Of a stretch of DNA of 22,990 nt, positions 1 to 11,400 are shown one piece after another (the first letter of the stretch is position 1; every line of letters begins with the position of its first letter). The DNA comes from Proteromonas lacertae. Its lineage: Eukaryota > Sar > Bigyra > Opalinata > Proteromonadidae. The position numbers and the translations under genes were made by a program. Where the stretch lies: assembly GCA_002245135.1 (NCBI GenBank), contig NGBS01000954.1, positions 1 through 22,990 on the forward strand, in the 5' to 3' direction. The notes beneath the pieces are model-generated. The model saw only the letters and a list, made by a program, of their open reading frames with translations. It ran no database searches and was not told the DNA's origin.

Positions 1-278
1 TTTCTTAATAAAATAAAGACCAAAAGATCATTCTCTATGTTATTTGGTCTATCAATTTATTCATCGTTATATTAGTGATTAGTGTATTTTTATAGCGATT
101 ATAGTGTTTGGTAATTAATTTTCGAGGTTTGAAAATCATTTCATGAAAATGGCTTGATAATCAAGAATACAACTGTTAGAATAATTACTGAACATTTCAT
201 AGTTTTTTGATTCATTCAGTTAATATAAAGGAAGTGCTAATTCTACATAGAAATTAAAATATTAAACTTATAATCAAC
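1..278. other. 5' flank of the agmatine deiminase gene, no gene seen
   Basis: No coding sequence is visible. The stretch is AT-rich and must hold the promoter and 5' UTR of the gene starting at 279. One 8-bp perfect inverted repeat lies at 17-24 (AGACCAAA) and 43-50 (TTTGGTCT), separated by 18 bases; it could be chance in this base composition. A GCTTGAT word at 152-158 recurs upstream of other genes in the window. Confidence 0.5.
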
Positions 279-1411
279 ATGTCAGCAACATTTACAACTC
301 CTAGTAAAGACGGATACATTATGCCAGCAGAGTGGCATAGGCACGATATGTGTTGGATGGGATTTCCTCTCGTATATTTATCATTTATTTATGTTTTCTA
401 TCAATAGAGGCCAGATAATTGGAGAGAAAAAGCAAAACCAGCACAGAAGCCTATTTAAATGTAGCAAAAGCAATATCAGAATTTGAAGCTGTTACTATTT
501 GTGCTCCACCTGAAGTATACAAAGAATGCACGAGTAAGTGTCCTGCAAACATCAGTGTTGTTCAGATGGAGATGAATGATGCATGGTTCAGAGATACAGG
601 TCCAACTTTCGTTCAATCTAAAACAGGAGATGTTAGAGGAGTAAATTGGAAATTTAACGCATGGGGTGGATTAAATGGTGGTTGTTATAGTGATTGGTCA
701 AAGGATGAAACAGTAGCACCACATATATGTGATATAGTTGGCTACAAGCGTTATGATGCTCCATTTATTCTAGAAGGAGGATCTATCCATGTAGATGGTG
801 AAGGAACACTAATTACAACAGCAGAATGCTTATTAAATCCAAATCGTAATCCAGATCTGAACAAACAACAAATCGAGCAATATCTCCAAGAATACACAGG
901 TGCAAAGAAAGTAATCTGGTTACCACACGGTCTATATGGAGATGTTGATACAAATGGTCATGTAGACAACATATGTTGTTTTGTTAGACCAGCCGAAGTT
1001 GCATTAGCTTGGACGAATAACCCATCAGATCCACAATATGGAATCTCACGTGAAGCGGAAGCAGTATTAACAATGACCCCAGATGCTAAAGGTAGAACCA
1101 TTAAAATCCACAAAATCCCCATTCCAGATCCAACTTTAACAAGAACAGATAAAGAAGCAAATGGTGTAATATCTGAAGATGGAACGATAGCAAGAGAATA
1201 TGGAAGATTACCAGGTAGTTATATTAACTTCTATATGGCTAATGAAGGTATTGTTTTACCTGCCTTTGATGTAGCAACTGATGAAGTAGTACGAAAACAA
1301 TTTCAAGAAATCTTTCCTGATCGTAAGATAGTGAGTGTAAAAAGTAGAGAAATATTATTGGGTGGTGGTAATATTCATTGTATTACACAACAAATGCCAT
1401 CTAAGTATTAA
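279..1411 (+). CDS. AIH: Agmatine deiminase (agmatine iminohydrolase), two exons, one apparent frame break
   Basis: Hydrolyses agmatine to N-carbamoylputrescine and ammonia in the arginine decarboxylase route to putrescine; the family is cytosolic. Exon 1 is 279-371 (31 codons, ending MCWMGFPL), a 36-nt GTAT...TAG intron covers 372-407, and exon 2 is 408-1411. Joined, the N-terminus reads MPAEWHRHDMCWMGFPL then RPDNWREKAKPAQ, the classic family start. Further family blocks are MNDAWFRDTGP, NWKFNAWGG, ILEGGSIHVDGEGT, CLLNPNRNP, DTNGHVDN (catalytic His) and GGGNIHCITQQ, with the nucleophile Cys codon at 1379-1381. Length (~365 aa) matches the plant enzyme, which it closely resembles. Oddity: after the CAG at 444-446 the frame shifts; family homology resumes at the GCC at 449, as if one A were missing from a short A run. 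Either a consensus error or a recent lesion; everything after it is intact and conserved. Confidence 0.93.
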
Positions 1412-1595
1412 GAATAAGTATTAAAAAGGGATATTAGAAATATTTATATGTTTTTCCCCTCATTTTTTAGTGTTATTTTCTGAATTTATGATTTTTATAT
1501 TTGATCCCTAATACATAAATGAATGAAATAAAGAACATTTTGTTAAATTATCACACATATATATGTTTATATAAAATAGATTTTACTAATAATAA

Positions 1596-3087
1596 TCATT
1601 TTTTACTCATCATCTCTTCCATTTTCTTATTATCCAAAGCTACTCTCTGTACAGCCATATCTCGAATAATAAACAAATCAGGACGAGCATCGTACTGTCT
1701 AGATACAGTAATAGGACCTGTCGGTGTAGATTCAGAAATTCTTTTCGATTTCACTGTATTAGCTATCAATCTAGCTTCTACACCATGTTTAGGGTATTTT
1801 AAGTCTACTAGATGTTGTCTAGCTCTTCTTTTGATGATTATTTCTTCTGTTAGAGTTAAGTGAAAAGGTGATAAATCATTAATCTTTTCTTTCTTTGTTT
1901 TTTTCTTTTTACTTTTATTACTACCAGTAGTTTCATTGATAATTTCATCAAATTCTAATATTTCTTCATCATCTTCATTTCCTTCCCACATCTGAGTGAT
2001 TGGATTATAACTCATATTGTTAATGGATATTGCTTGTGGTGCTTTGAATGGTATATTCTTTATACCAGTCTTAGGATCCTTCTGCGTTGCACTATTGATT
2101 AATTCATTTGTTATCTGTTTGTTATTATTATTGTTTTTGTCATGAATAGGTGAAACTATGGGTGTTTTTATAGTTGTTGTTGTGTTGTTGATTAAATTGG
2201 AGTTTAGTTTTAATACAGTGGTTGTATCTGCTGTTAAGATGGAGTCTGAATCACTGGTAGTAGCACTCAATGTCTCTTCACCTCCTGACCAATCAAAATC
2301 ATCATCATAACTCTAAAAATAAATAATAATAAAAAAAATACTTCAACTGGAATTGATGGTGCTTTTAATGAACCATTACTTGCAGATTTCCTTGACATTT
2401 TAAAAAATAATGGTGTTGAACCTGGCGTCCTATTCATGGAAGACCTACTGCCGGATGACAATTTATCTGACGCTGATGAGGAAGAGATCATTTGTGATGA
2501 GTTTATATCATCATCATATACCATTTTGACTGGTCCTGTATTGGAGGAGTGTCTTTCTGGTGTTGATTTATTGGGTGTTTTATGAACAGTAAACTTATTG
2601 TGTGATTTGGCATCTTTAATAGCATCTTTGTTGAGTAGATAACCTTTCTTTGAAGTATTACTTAGATTGGGGGATAAACATTCTAAAGAGTGATAAAAGA
2701 GTTGATAAATACTTTGAATAACTTCTCCATCTCTTTCTCTACGTTGTGTTTCTTCTATTACATATATTATTTGTATTAAATATACTCTGTATCATTTTTT
2801 TAATACGATCTTCAATGTCGTTAATTGTACTATCTTCACTATAAACAATAATTTAAGATAAAGTTATACTCATCAACTTCAGGTTGTAATAATAAATGAG
2901 CAGCTTCATTCAATTCAGGTGATTGGAAAGTATTTAATCTCTTCTTTGCCGCCTTAATATTGACAAAACATGCTGAAGGAGGTGGAGGAGCAACATGTTT
3001 CGGTAGTACAATACCTCCTGCAGGTTGTAGTGATGAAAGATTCTCAATCTCACCAAAATCTAAGTCACTATCATCATCAGAATTCAT
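1596..3087 (-). CDS. byr4: Byr4/Bfa1-like mitotic-exit (SIN/MEN) GAP subunit, four exons
   Basis: Fungal Byr4/Bfa1 pairs with Cdc16/Bub2 to form a two-component GAP that holds the Spg1/Tem1 GTPase inactive at the spindle pole body. Exons on the minus strand are 3087-2870, 2838-2786, 2754-2342 and 2312-1596; the introns (31, 31 and 29 nt) all run GTAT...TAG. Joined, they give one open frame of 466 aa. Key match: MSYNPITQMWEGNED (about residues 328-342), which parallels the Bfa1 block MIYNPKTMKWEGNE. An acidic SYDDDFDW block lies at 229-236, and the C-terminal part (FHLTLTEE near 378, DLFIIRDMAVQ near 440-450) parallels the Bfa1 C-terminal region (FHLS..., YEIRNMV). The middle is Ser/Thr/Asn-rich and probably disordered. 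It converges on the agmatine deiminase gene (184-bp gap) and diverges from tRNase Z. The family call rests on recalled motifs, not a search. Confidence 0.78.
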
Positions 3088-3170
3088 TTTCGGTAAATTA
3101 CCAGTTCATATGTAAATTACCACCTTTTTTTGTCATTTTGGTAAATTTTATTTTATAATTTATCTTTTAC
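3088..3170. promoter_or_regulatory. 83-bp divergent promoter region with repeated GGTAAATTACC-like sites
   Basis: This gap separates the start codons of the Byr4-like gene (minus) and tRNase Z (plus), so it must contain both 5' UTRs and core promoters. It holds GGTAAATTACC at 3092-3102 (palindromic around its central A), GTAAATTACC at 3112-3121 and GGTAAATT at 3140-3147. A symmetric repeated word in so short a shared promoter suggests a factor-binding site acting on both genes; that is inference. Confidence 0.5.
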
Positions 3171-5407
3171 ATGAAGGTTGATATTGAGATTATTGGAACT
3201 GCAAAAGAAGATTCGCCATCTTCTTTTGTTTATCATACTGAAAATTATAGGTATTGTTCATAAAAGTTCAAATTTTGTCTATAGTTTTTTATTCAATGCT
3301 GGTGAAGGTACCCAACGTATGTCCCTGGAGAATAAGATAAAATTATCAAAAGTACAGCATATATTCTTATCGAATTTGAGTTTAGAATGCTGTGGTGGTC
3401 TTCTTGGTATTTTATTCGTTTTATAAATGTTTATAGGGATGTTACTTACTGTCAATGATATGGGTAAGAAGGATATAACAGTGCATGGTCCACCAGGAAC
3501 AATTAATTACATTAATTCACTGCGTAAGTTTTTAATGATGAGATCAACATTTAATTTGAAAGTAATTGAGTTTAATGAAACAACTACATCAGTCACCTAT
3601 GATGAATTCACATTTAGAGCAGTATTATTAAAGCATGAAAATAGTACTACAGAAAGTGATGAAACTACCTTCAAAAATGACACATTGCTATATTTCATTG
3701 AAGTAAAATTAAAAGGAACATTCTTAGCAGCAAAAGCACAACATTTTGGTATTCCAAAAGGTAAATTATGGGGTGAATTATCAAGAGGAAATACAATTGA
3801 TTATAATGGAAGAATTATTTATCCAGAAGAAGTAATAGACCAATCAGAAATTTCTCCTGTTGTTGGATATTTGACATTACCTTCACTTGGATATATGATA
3901 TCATTAATACAAAAATTACCATTTATCAAAAAGTTTTATGAAGAAGAAAAAGAAAAGAATAGGAAAGAGATATTGTATTTTATTCATAATACTCCATTTG
4001 ATGTATTAAATTATAATCAATATAAAGAGTTATTAAACATGTTGCAGGAGTTAGAGAATGAGAATAATACAAATATAATTCATTTGTTAATAAATAAAGT
4101 GATGTGTGAACAAATACCACCATTTGTAGCTCAATATGCTTTATTAAAAGTATATAATAAAATCATACCAAATCAAGTTTCCATTCCGTATGTTCCAACC
4201 AATACAAATGATAATACTTTAGTAATAAATAATTCTGAAAATATTAAAATGTTAAAGAAATATATTGTAGTTGATCAATTAATGGTAGTTCATATTTTAC
4301 CTTCAAAATTAAAAGGAACAACAGACAATTCCAGAATAATCAAATTACCAACAGATGAAGAGATAAATGAATCATATAACAACAAATTAATAGAAGAAAC
4401 ACTGGAGAAATATAATTGGAAAGAGCAATATAATAATTATATATCTCATGAAAATAACTCATCAGTTTTACCATCCAATACAAGAATAGTATTTTGTGGA
4501 ACAGGTTGTGCTTTACCATCCAAGTTTCGTAATGTTAGTGGATTATATATGAATATTGATAATAACTATGGAATGTTCTTTGATTGTGGTGAAGGTAGTT
4601 ATGGTCAATTATACAGAGCTTATGGTGAAGAAAGAATAAATGAAGTGATTAGGAATATGAAGTTGATTTATATATCACACAACCATGTTGATCATCATTT
4701 AGGTGTTTCAAAAATTATATCGTTACAAAGTACATCAAATCCAATTACTATAATAGGTGGTGAATTGTTAATGAATTATTTGAATGAATATTCATTAATA
4801 GAGAATAGGTTAAGAAATAAATATAATTATATTTTAGTGACTGAATTTAATGAAAAGAAATCAATAAAAGGAATATTTAACAATGAAGAGGATATTACTA
4901 TTCAAACTGTAAAAGTAGCTCATTGTGAAGATAGTCATGCTATATTTTTACAACATAACCAAGCCAATGGCAAACCTTACAGTATTTTATATTCAGGTGA
5001 TTGTAATGCAGCTTTACATACAGAAAAGTTTTATGAAGTTGCACAAGTATATATATTTTTATTGTTAATAGAATGCTACACTGATGATTCATGAAGGTAC
5101 ATTTATTGATGCTAAACTAGCTGATGCTAAATTTCACACAACAATCAATCAAGTGTTAGAAACAGGAAAGAAGTTGAATGCATATAGAATCATCACCACT
5201 CATTTCAGTCAAAGATATCCAAAGACATATCTGTTTGCTACAGATGAAGAGAGAGAAAAAGCACATAATGGTGGTAAATATCTTACTGCTAATGATTTGT
5301 TATCAATTCCACTATGCTCTCTAGAATGGCTATTCAACATTGTACCAATACTGGAAGATATCTTCAAAGATACAGAAGATGAGGATGTTAAAGATACAGA
5401 TGAATAG
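3171..5407 (+). CDS. ELAC2: Long-form tRNase Z (ELAC2-type), four exons
   Basis: Endonuclease that removes the 3' trailer from pre-tRNA; the long form acts in nucleus and/or mitochondria. Exons: 3171-3250, 3285-3406, 3437-5046 and 5072-5407, with GTAT...TAG introns of 34, 30 and 25 nt; joined they give 715 aa with no break. The N-terminal inactive metallo-beta-lactamase half shows FLFNAGEGTQRMS, GGLLGMLLTVND, ITVHGPPGTINY and GIPKGKLWGEL. The catalytic C-terminal half starts at FCGTGCALPSKFRNVSG, then FDCGEGSYGQL, the metal-binding SHNHVDHHLG (HxHxDH), VAHCEDSHA, LYSGDC (the metal-ligand Asp; family usually SGDT), LMIHEGTF and THFSQRYPK. Two halves with metal ligands only in the second define the ELAC2 class. 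The tail after 5340 is acidic. The stop is 141 bp before Sec15 on the same strand. Confidence 0.95.
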
Positions 5408-5548
5408 CATGTCAATTTTTGTTTCTTAACATCCTTTGAGATTTAAGAATGTTGTATGTTGAGTGTTTAGTTTTTTTTTGAAAATTTTTAAAAATTCATA
5501 ATAAAAATATAGCCGTTTTAAACAATCAAAAAAATATATCTTTAAAAT

Positions 5549-8182
5549 ATGAAGCGAGCACCTCCTAAATCTGCTCCAAAAGGTCATAAACGATCTACCA
5601 GCAGTATTGGCCAGGATGATAGCGAAGGTTATGATTATTTGATCCATAATCTGTCAAATTCTAATCAAGTATGAATGAATTAATAATGTTTAGATTGTTC
5701 CCACTTTAAGAACGGTAATAGAGCAAAAATGGGAAATGAAATTCCACGAAACACTTGAGAAGTTTATATCTGAAGAAGATGGGTATATTGTGTTTATATA
5801 ATATTATAATAGCACTATTCGAGAAGTGTGTAATACATATTTCAGAGATTTTGGCACTTCAGTCCAGCAGATTCTTTCAATGAAGAGAGATGCAACTAAT
5901 TTGAAGGTATTTTAAATTGTTATTATGTAATATAAATAGAATGAATTAAAAGGATTCCATCAAGGAGTAGGAAAAACTATAATGAAGTATAAATTCAAAT
6001 CAATTATAATTTACCTTTGTATAGATTAAGTGAAAAAGCTAAAGATCTAAGCAGTACAAAATTAAAAACCAAAAACATGGATTCAAGTGTAGATATCCTT
6101 CAAATCTGTCAAAAGATAATCAATATAGCTAAAAAATCTCAAGAGCAAATGAGTGATAGAAAGATCTTCCCAGCTTTGAAATCAATGGATGCCATGAGAA
6201 CGCTGTTAGTGAAATTACCAACATGTCAATTTAAAAATCATATGAATTCATTTATACAACAGACAGTGAATAATGTTAAAGTATTTAATTATATAATATA
6301 ATATTCATTTTATTTTATATTAAAATATAAATAGCATTCTGCAGTTAAAGATTTCGAAGATTGGGCAACAAATGTAGGTTCAGCAGCTGAAGATCAAGGC
6401 AGGGCAATCTTCCAAGAATATTTACGAGTTCATGCTCAAATGAAAGAAAGTGAAATAATCGAATTAACAGGTGAAATGACAAATAGCCATACTCGATATA
6501 CAAATGATTTACATGAAATAGATTTCACCGTAGTTTATGAATCAATACATATCCACGAATATTTACACTGTAAAGATGATTTTGTTCGTCAATATAAAGA
6601 GATTCGAACTCATTATTGTGATCCAAATAGTCTAGCGAATTGTAATTTAAAGAAAATTGATAGTAATGAATTCTTATCGAATTATCCATCACTATTATTT
6701 AGAGTGATGGGATTCTTTATAACTGAATTGAGTTTAATCCAACAACATGCTTCATTATTTACAATCGAAGAATTACAATCGTTATGGCATAAATTTTGGA
6801 ATTCTTTTGATGTAGTTTTAAAAGCACAAATTCCATTATTTGATGATCCAAAGAATCTATTTCAAATGAGAGTATATAGAATTATATTTTATATATTATT
6901 ATTATTATAAATATAGTCATTTCTGAATTATTTCCGGTTAATAATGGCTGGACATCCATTCAATTTCCCTACAGATGCTGTGATGTCTTCATTATCATTA
7001 TATTTAAATACTTTTGGAGATTTAGTAATTCGTGGATCTCAGAAAGAAGTAACTTCGATAATAATAGATGAAGATTTCTCTCCTTATATAGTAAATGATA
7101 TAAGCGAATATCATAATGTAATAGAGAGATATGGAATAGAAGATGAAGAAATGAATGGTAAAATAGGAAGTGATATAACATTCCCACTTAGTCATTCATT
7201 TACGAAATTAGTTCCCAAAGTATGTCAATTAGTAGAGAAATCAATGAATCAATTATTAGAATATATTGATAAAGATGCTGAAGATGAAGGAGTAACGAAA
7301 GATATAAGTGATGTATTGAGTAAAGTGTTAATTGATGTAAATAGACAATTATATGGAATGATTCAACGTCAGACTGATGTTCATATTCCTTATGCTTGTT
7401 ATGTATTACTAGATGCTAATTTTTTATCTAAAGCTTGTGTGAGATTTGATGAAGTATTAAGAAATGGTTTTTCCTTTACGAATATAAATATAGGTGAAAG
7501 TAATGGAGGATATCATCAAATTCAATACTTTGATGATTGTCGTGTAGAATTTAGTCAAACTGAATTGGCGATGCATGAGATGATACCTCGATTAATCGAT
7601 AAACAAGTGAATATGTATATAAAAGAAGGAGGTAATATCGATTGGTATACTGATAAAATCAGTCCAAATGGAAATGCTTATGTGAATGATATAGTAGATT
7701 ATATTCAAGCAACATTTTTCACTTTAAATAGTTTTCCTGAATCTTTAAAACAATCAATAATATTCAACACAATGAGACAATTATCAAAGAAATTAATCTC
7801 TTTAGTAACTGATGTGAATGTAAAGAAAGTGAGTATGATGGGTTTATTTAATTTAAATTACGATTTATTAAAATTAGAACAATTTGCTGAAGAATTAGAA
7901 ATAGCGAATTTACGATCTTGTTTTGTTCCACATCGTCAATTGATGGATTTATTACTATCTGGTGAAGTTGGAAGATATATGTCTTATCAATTAAGGCAAA
8001 CATTATATCCAGAGATAGATATGGAAGCTTTACATGATATTTTAGTGAAATATCGAGAACCTGTAAATGCTAGTAATTTATTTAATAGCATATTAGGAAA
8101 AGATAAGGATAAGATAAAGATGCCTCAAATCAAGAAGAAAGAATGTGAAGATTTAATAAAATACTTAGAGAATGAGATGTGA
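5549..8182 (+). CDS. SEC15: Exocyst complex subunit Sec15 (EXOC6), seven exons
   Basis: Sec15 is the exocyst subunit that binds the vesicle Rab GTPase (Sec4/Rab11 class) and helps tether secretory vesicles to the plasma membrane. Exons: 5549-5668, 5694-5782, 5813-5906, 5940-5986, 6025-6280, 6335-6871 and 6917-8182. The six introns (25, 30, 33, 38, 54 and 45 nt) all run GTAT...TAG, and joining them gives 802 aa, the usual family length. The N-terminus is basic; an alpha-helical rod follows. The C-terminal Rab-binding domain is clearest: KKVSMMGLFNLNYDLLKLEQF parallels animal Sec15 (QISMGAVQQFNLDVIQCELF); then come HRQLMDLLL, YPEIDMEALHDIL, and NLFNSILGKDKDK near the C-terminus. The start at 5549 is the first ATG before the first intron. 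No breaks. Confidence 0.93.
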
Positions 8183-8429
8183 TAAATATAATTAATAAAA
8201 CTATATAAATGTTTATTGTTAATTGTTAATTGTATTTGTTTAATGAGTTTATTGAATTAAAAGAAAGCTTGATTCTTGTTTGACATTTCAAAATGAAATT
8301 TTCATAAATTGAAGATGTTACTGAGTGTTTAAAAAGCGTTTATGGTGTTGATTTGAATGTATGAGTTATATGTGATATAAATAATAGGATTTCGAGGTGA
8401 TAATAAAAAGCAGAAATGAAATTCGTGTA
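8183..8429. promoter_or_regulatory. 5' region of the LRR pseudokinase gene, with a possible first exon carrying a stop
   Basis: Follows the Sec15 stop. A good GTAT...TAG intron lies at 8359-8387 (29 nt). Upstream, ATG at 8293 opens 22 codons (8293-8358) that join it in phase 0 and then read DFEVIIKSRNE into the pseudokinase frame. Codon 5 (8305-8307) is TAA. The codons after it (IEDVTECLKSVYGVDLN) look protein-like. So either the real start is the ATG at 8430, or this 5' exon carries a nonsense change or a base error. Confidence 0.45.
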
Positions 8430-11400
8430 ATGAATGATGATCATACTAAAATACTAAAAATATTTAATATTGGAGGTATAGAAGAAGATATTTTAAAGTT
8501 TATAAGGGAAAACTACTATTTCTTGGATATAATTTCTCTTCCTTACATTATTCCATCACAATTACAAATGATTGATCGTAGTGTGGCGATTATTGAGAGA
8601 AGTTATTATGTTATTGACTTAGAAGAGATGATTCAAAATAAATCTATTTCATATGTTGATATATGTAGTATGATGTGTTCATTGTGTGATATTCTAATGA
8701 TACTAAGTGAAAATGACTTAGTGATAAGTAATTGGAAGAGTAGTAATATAGTATGTGAAGAAAATGGTGATATAAAGATATGTGATCTATGTTTGAATAA
8801 ATTGAGAAAAGAAGAAGATATGAGAGTATTTGATATGTGCTTCAAAAGCCCAGAAGAATTGAATGGATTAGAATGTAATGAGAGAAGTATGATTTGGTCA
8901 ATTGGATGTGTATTATATGAAATGATAAACAAAAGATTACCATTTTCTGAAGATTATGAAATATATAAAACAATCGATAATATTGTGAGATGTAAATGCA
9001 GTTGTGGGATGAAATGTGATGATTCAATGAAAGAAATAATACAAAGAATGTTGAAAGTGAAGAGAGAAGAGAGATTGAGTGTAAAAGAGTTGAATAAAGA
9101 GATGACAAAAATAAGTAAAATATTCAGAGATGGAAATGATAATTTAATGATATGTAATGATAGAAAAGAAAAATTATTCAATGCTGATTATTCAATTGTT
9201 TCATTTCCAATAATTTTTCCACAAAAATATTATCTTAAAAATGATAAATGGAAAGAAATTCGAGATGATTTAATAGAATCATACAACAATAATCCAAATG
9301 AAAGAATACTGTCAATATTATTGATTATTAAACTATACAAATCAGATATATCAATAAAAAATAATATAAAATTTCAAATTCTTCATAAATGTGATGAAGG
9401 AAAAGAATGTTATTTAGATAGAATGATATATAATCTTAAAACTGATAAAGAAATCATCAGAATTGGTGCAAAATATATTTGTTTTTGTAAAGAAGGTATT
9501 AGTTATTTATTTAGGTTATTAAATTTGATCAATCCAGCGAAACTATCATTTTGTATTATTCTAATCATATTTATTTGTATAGATTATGATGATGTTATTA
9601 TTCCATACAAAATTCAATCATTATTCGGATTATATTTTAGTCGATTATCAAATCTAGAAGAATTATATATATCACAATGTAATCTTACTTCTCAATTCAT
9701 TGAGTCATTTATTAAGTCAATTCAACTGTCCAAATTGAAATATGTGAGATTAGAATGTATTTTATTTTATATAACTATGAAATAGATAATCCAATTGGTC
9801 CAAAAGGCTTCAAGATGTTACTTCCATATTTGCATTTATTATACAACGAAAATCATGAATTGAATCTAATAGGGATGAATTTAAATGATGAATCAATTAT
9901 ATTATTATCAGAAGAAATATACAGATATCCAAATATTGAGAAAATAAATATAACAGAAAACAATATTCATTCAAGAGAATTAAAAGCTTTATTCTCCAAA
10001 TTTCCTATTACAAAAATCAAGTTTGATTTTAATGGAAGTATAAAGCTACTGATAGATAAAGACATTCCAGAATTATTAAAATACATAATAAAGAGTAATA
10101 TATTTTTTCTGAGTAATTATGAAATTGATGATAATTTTTTCAAATCATTCATTTCATGGAGATTAAATGAATTAAGAGAAATAGAAGATTTAGATCTGAG
10201 TAGTATATGTTGATATTTTTATATTATTTAGATAATAAACTAACACATGAAAGTGTCAAAATACTGATTAACAATTTATCTTCATTACTAAAATTACAGC
10301 ATCTTCAATTGTATGGAAATGAAATAGGAGATGAAGGAATGATATTATTATCTCAGGAAGTATATTTATTGAAAAAAAGGTATGGTAATGAAATAAATTG
10401 TTCAAGTATTATTATTATATCTTTTTTTTTATATAGAAATGGGATTATCATCAGTTGGAATGAAATATTTAGTTGATGGTTTAAAGAAAATTGATGATAG
10501 GATAGTACTTGATATAAGTGATAATAGTATAGATTCAGATGGAATAGAATATTTGATGAATAATGTGAAAGAAAATGATATTGTTAAAAAGATATTTATT
10601 CATGGTATATTTATATATAATTTAATAAATGTTTAATAGATAATCCAATTGGAAATAGTGGATTTAAATTGTTAGAAAAAAATCTGAATATGATTATATA
10701 TGGTTTAATGAATTTAAGTAATATCTCAATAGATGATGAAAGTGTAATGTTATTAACAAATAATATAAAATCATTTAGAGAATGTGAAACAGTTAATCTA
10801 AAAGGAAATAATATCAAAATGAAGGGATTAAAATCAATTTGTTCAAAATCGTTAAAAAAAGAAGAACATCCATTTATAGAAATGAATAATTCATCATGGA
10901 CAAATGAAGAATTGGAATATTATTTGGATTATTGTATTAAAAAGAAACGAAATAAGTTTTATAAAGAATATAATTTTTCAAGTATATTATCTATATTTTT
11001 AATAAAATAGATATGAATTTGAATGATTCTCACATCTCATTGATTAAACAGATCGGTTATGAAAAGCTTGAAATATGTAATAATAGAATAACTTCAAAAG
11101 GGTTGAAAGAAATATCAGATTGCTTTTCAGAAGAAGTGAAATATCTCACCTTATTTAATAATGATATTGGAGATAAAGGAATAGAGATAATCTGTAAATA
11201 TTTGGATATATTTGTAGAAAAGAATAGTAGATATAATCCTTCATCATTAAATATCTCAGGTATTATATGACTATAATTTAATAAAATATTTTGAATAGAT
11301 GTAGGAATGAGTGAAAAAGGATTGATAATGTTAATAGAAAGAATAAAAGAATATTATACATTAGAAAAGATAGATATATCAGGAAATGAATTAAATGAGA

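Noticed and set aside
17-50. 8-bp inverted repeat in the first 50 bases as a terminator or regulatory hairpin
   Set aside because: Short stem, long AT-rich loop, no supporting context; likely chance.
419-1411. Agmatine deiminase as a single-exon gene starting near 419
   Set aside because: The conserved N-terminus (MPAEW...RPDNW) lies in the preceding exon and joins across a 36-nt intron; 419 has no ATG.
1519-3158. Plus-strand open frames opposite the Byr4-like gene (1519-1863, 2970-3158)
   Set aside because: They are antisense to conserved exons and show no domain or coding pattern of their own.
8397-8432. Start of the LRR pseudokinase at GTG 8397
   Set aside because: A eukaryotic nuclear gene is unlikely to start at GTG; 8388-8396 also reads on in frame into an upstream intron acceptor, so 8397 is mid-exon.
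10364-10436. A longer intron starting at 10381 (GTATGG) in the LRR gene
   Set aside because: It puts the next exon out of frame. The 31-nt intron 10406-10436 keeps the frame and restores the LRR pattern NCSKMGLSSVG.
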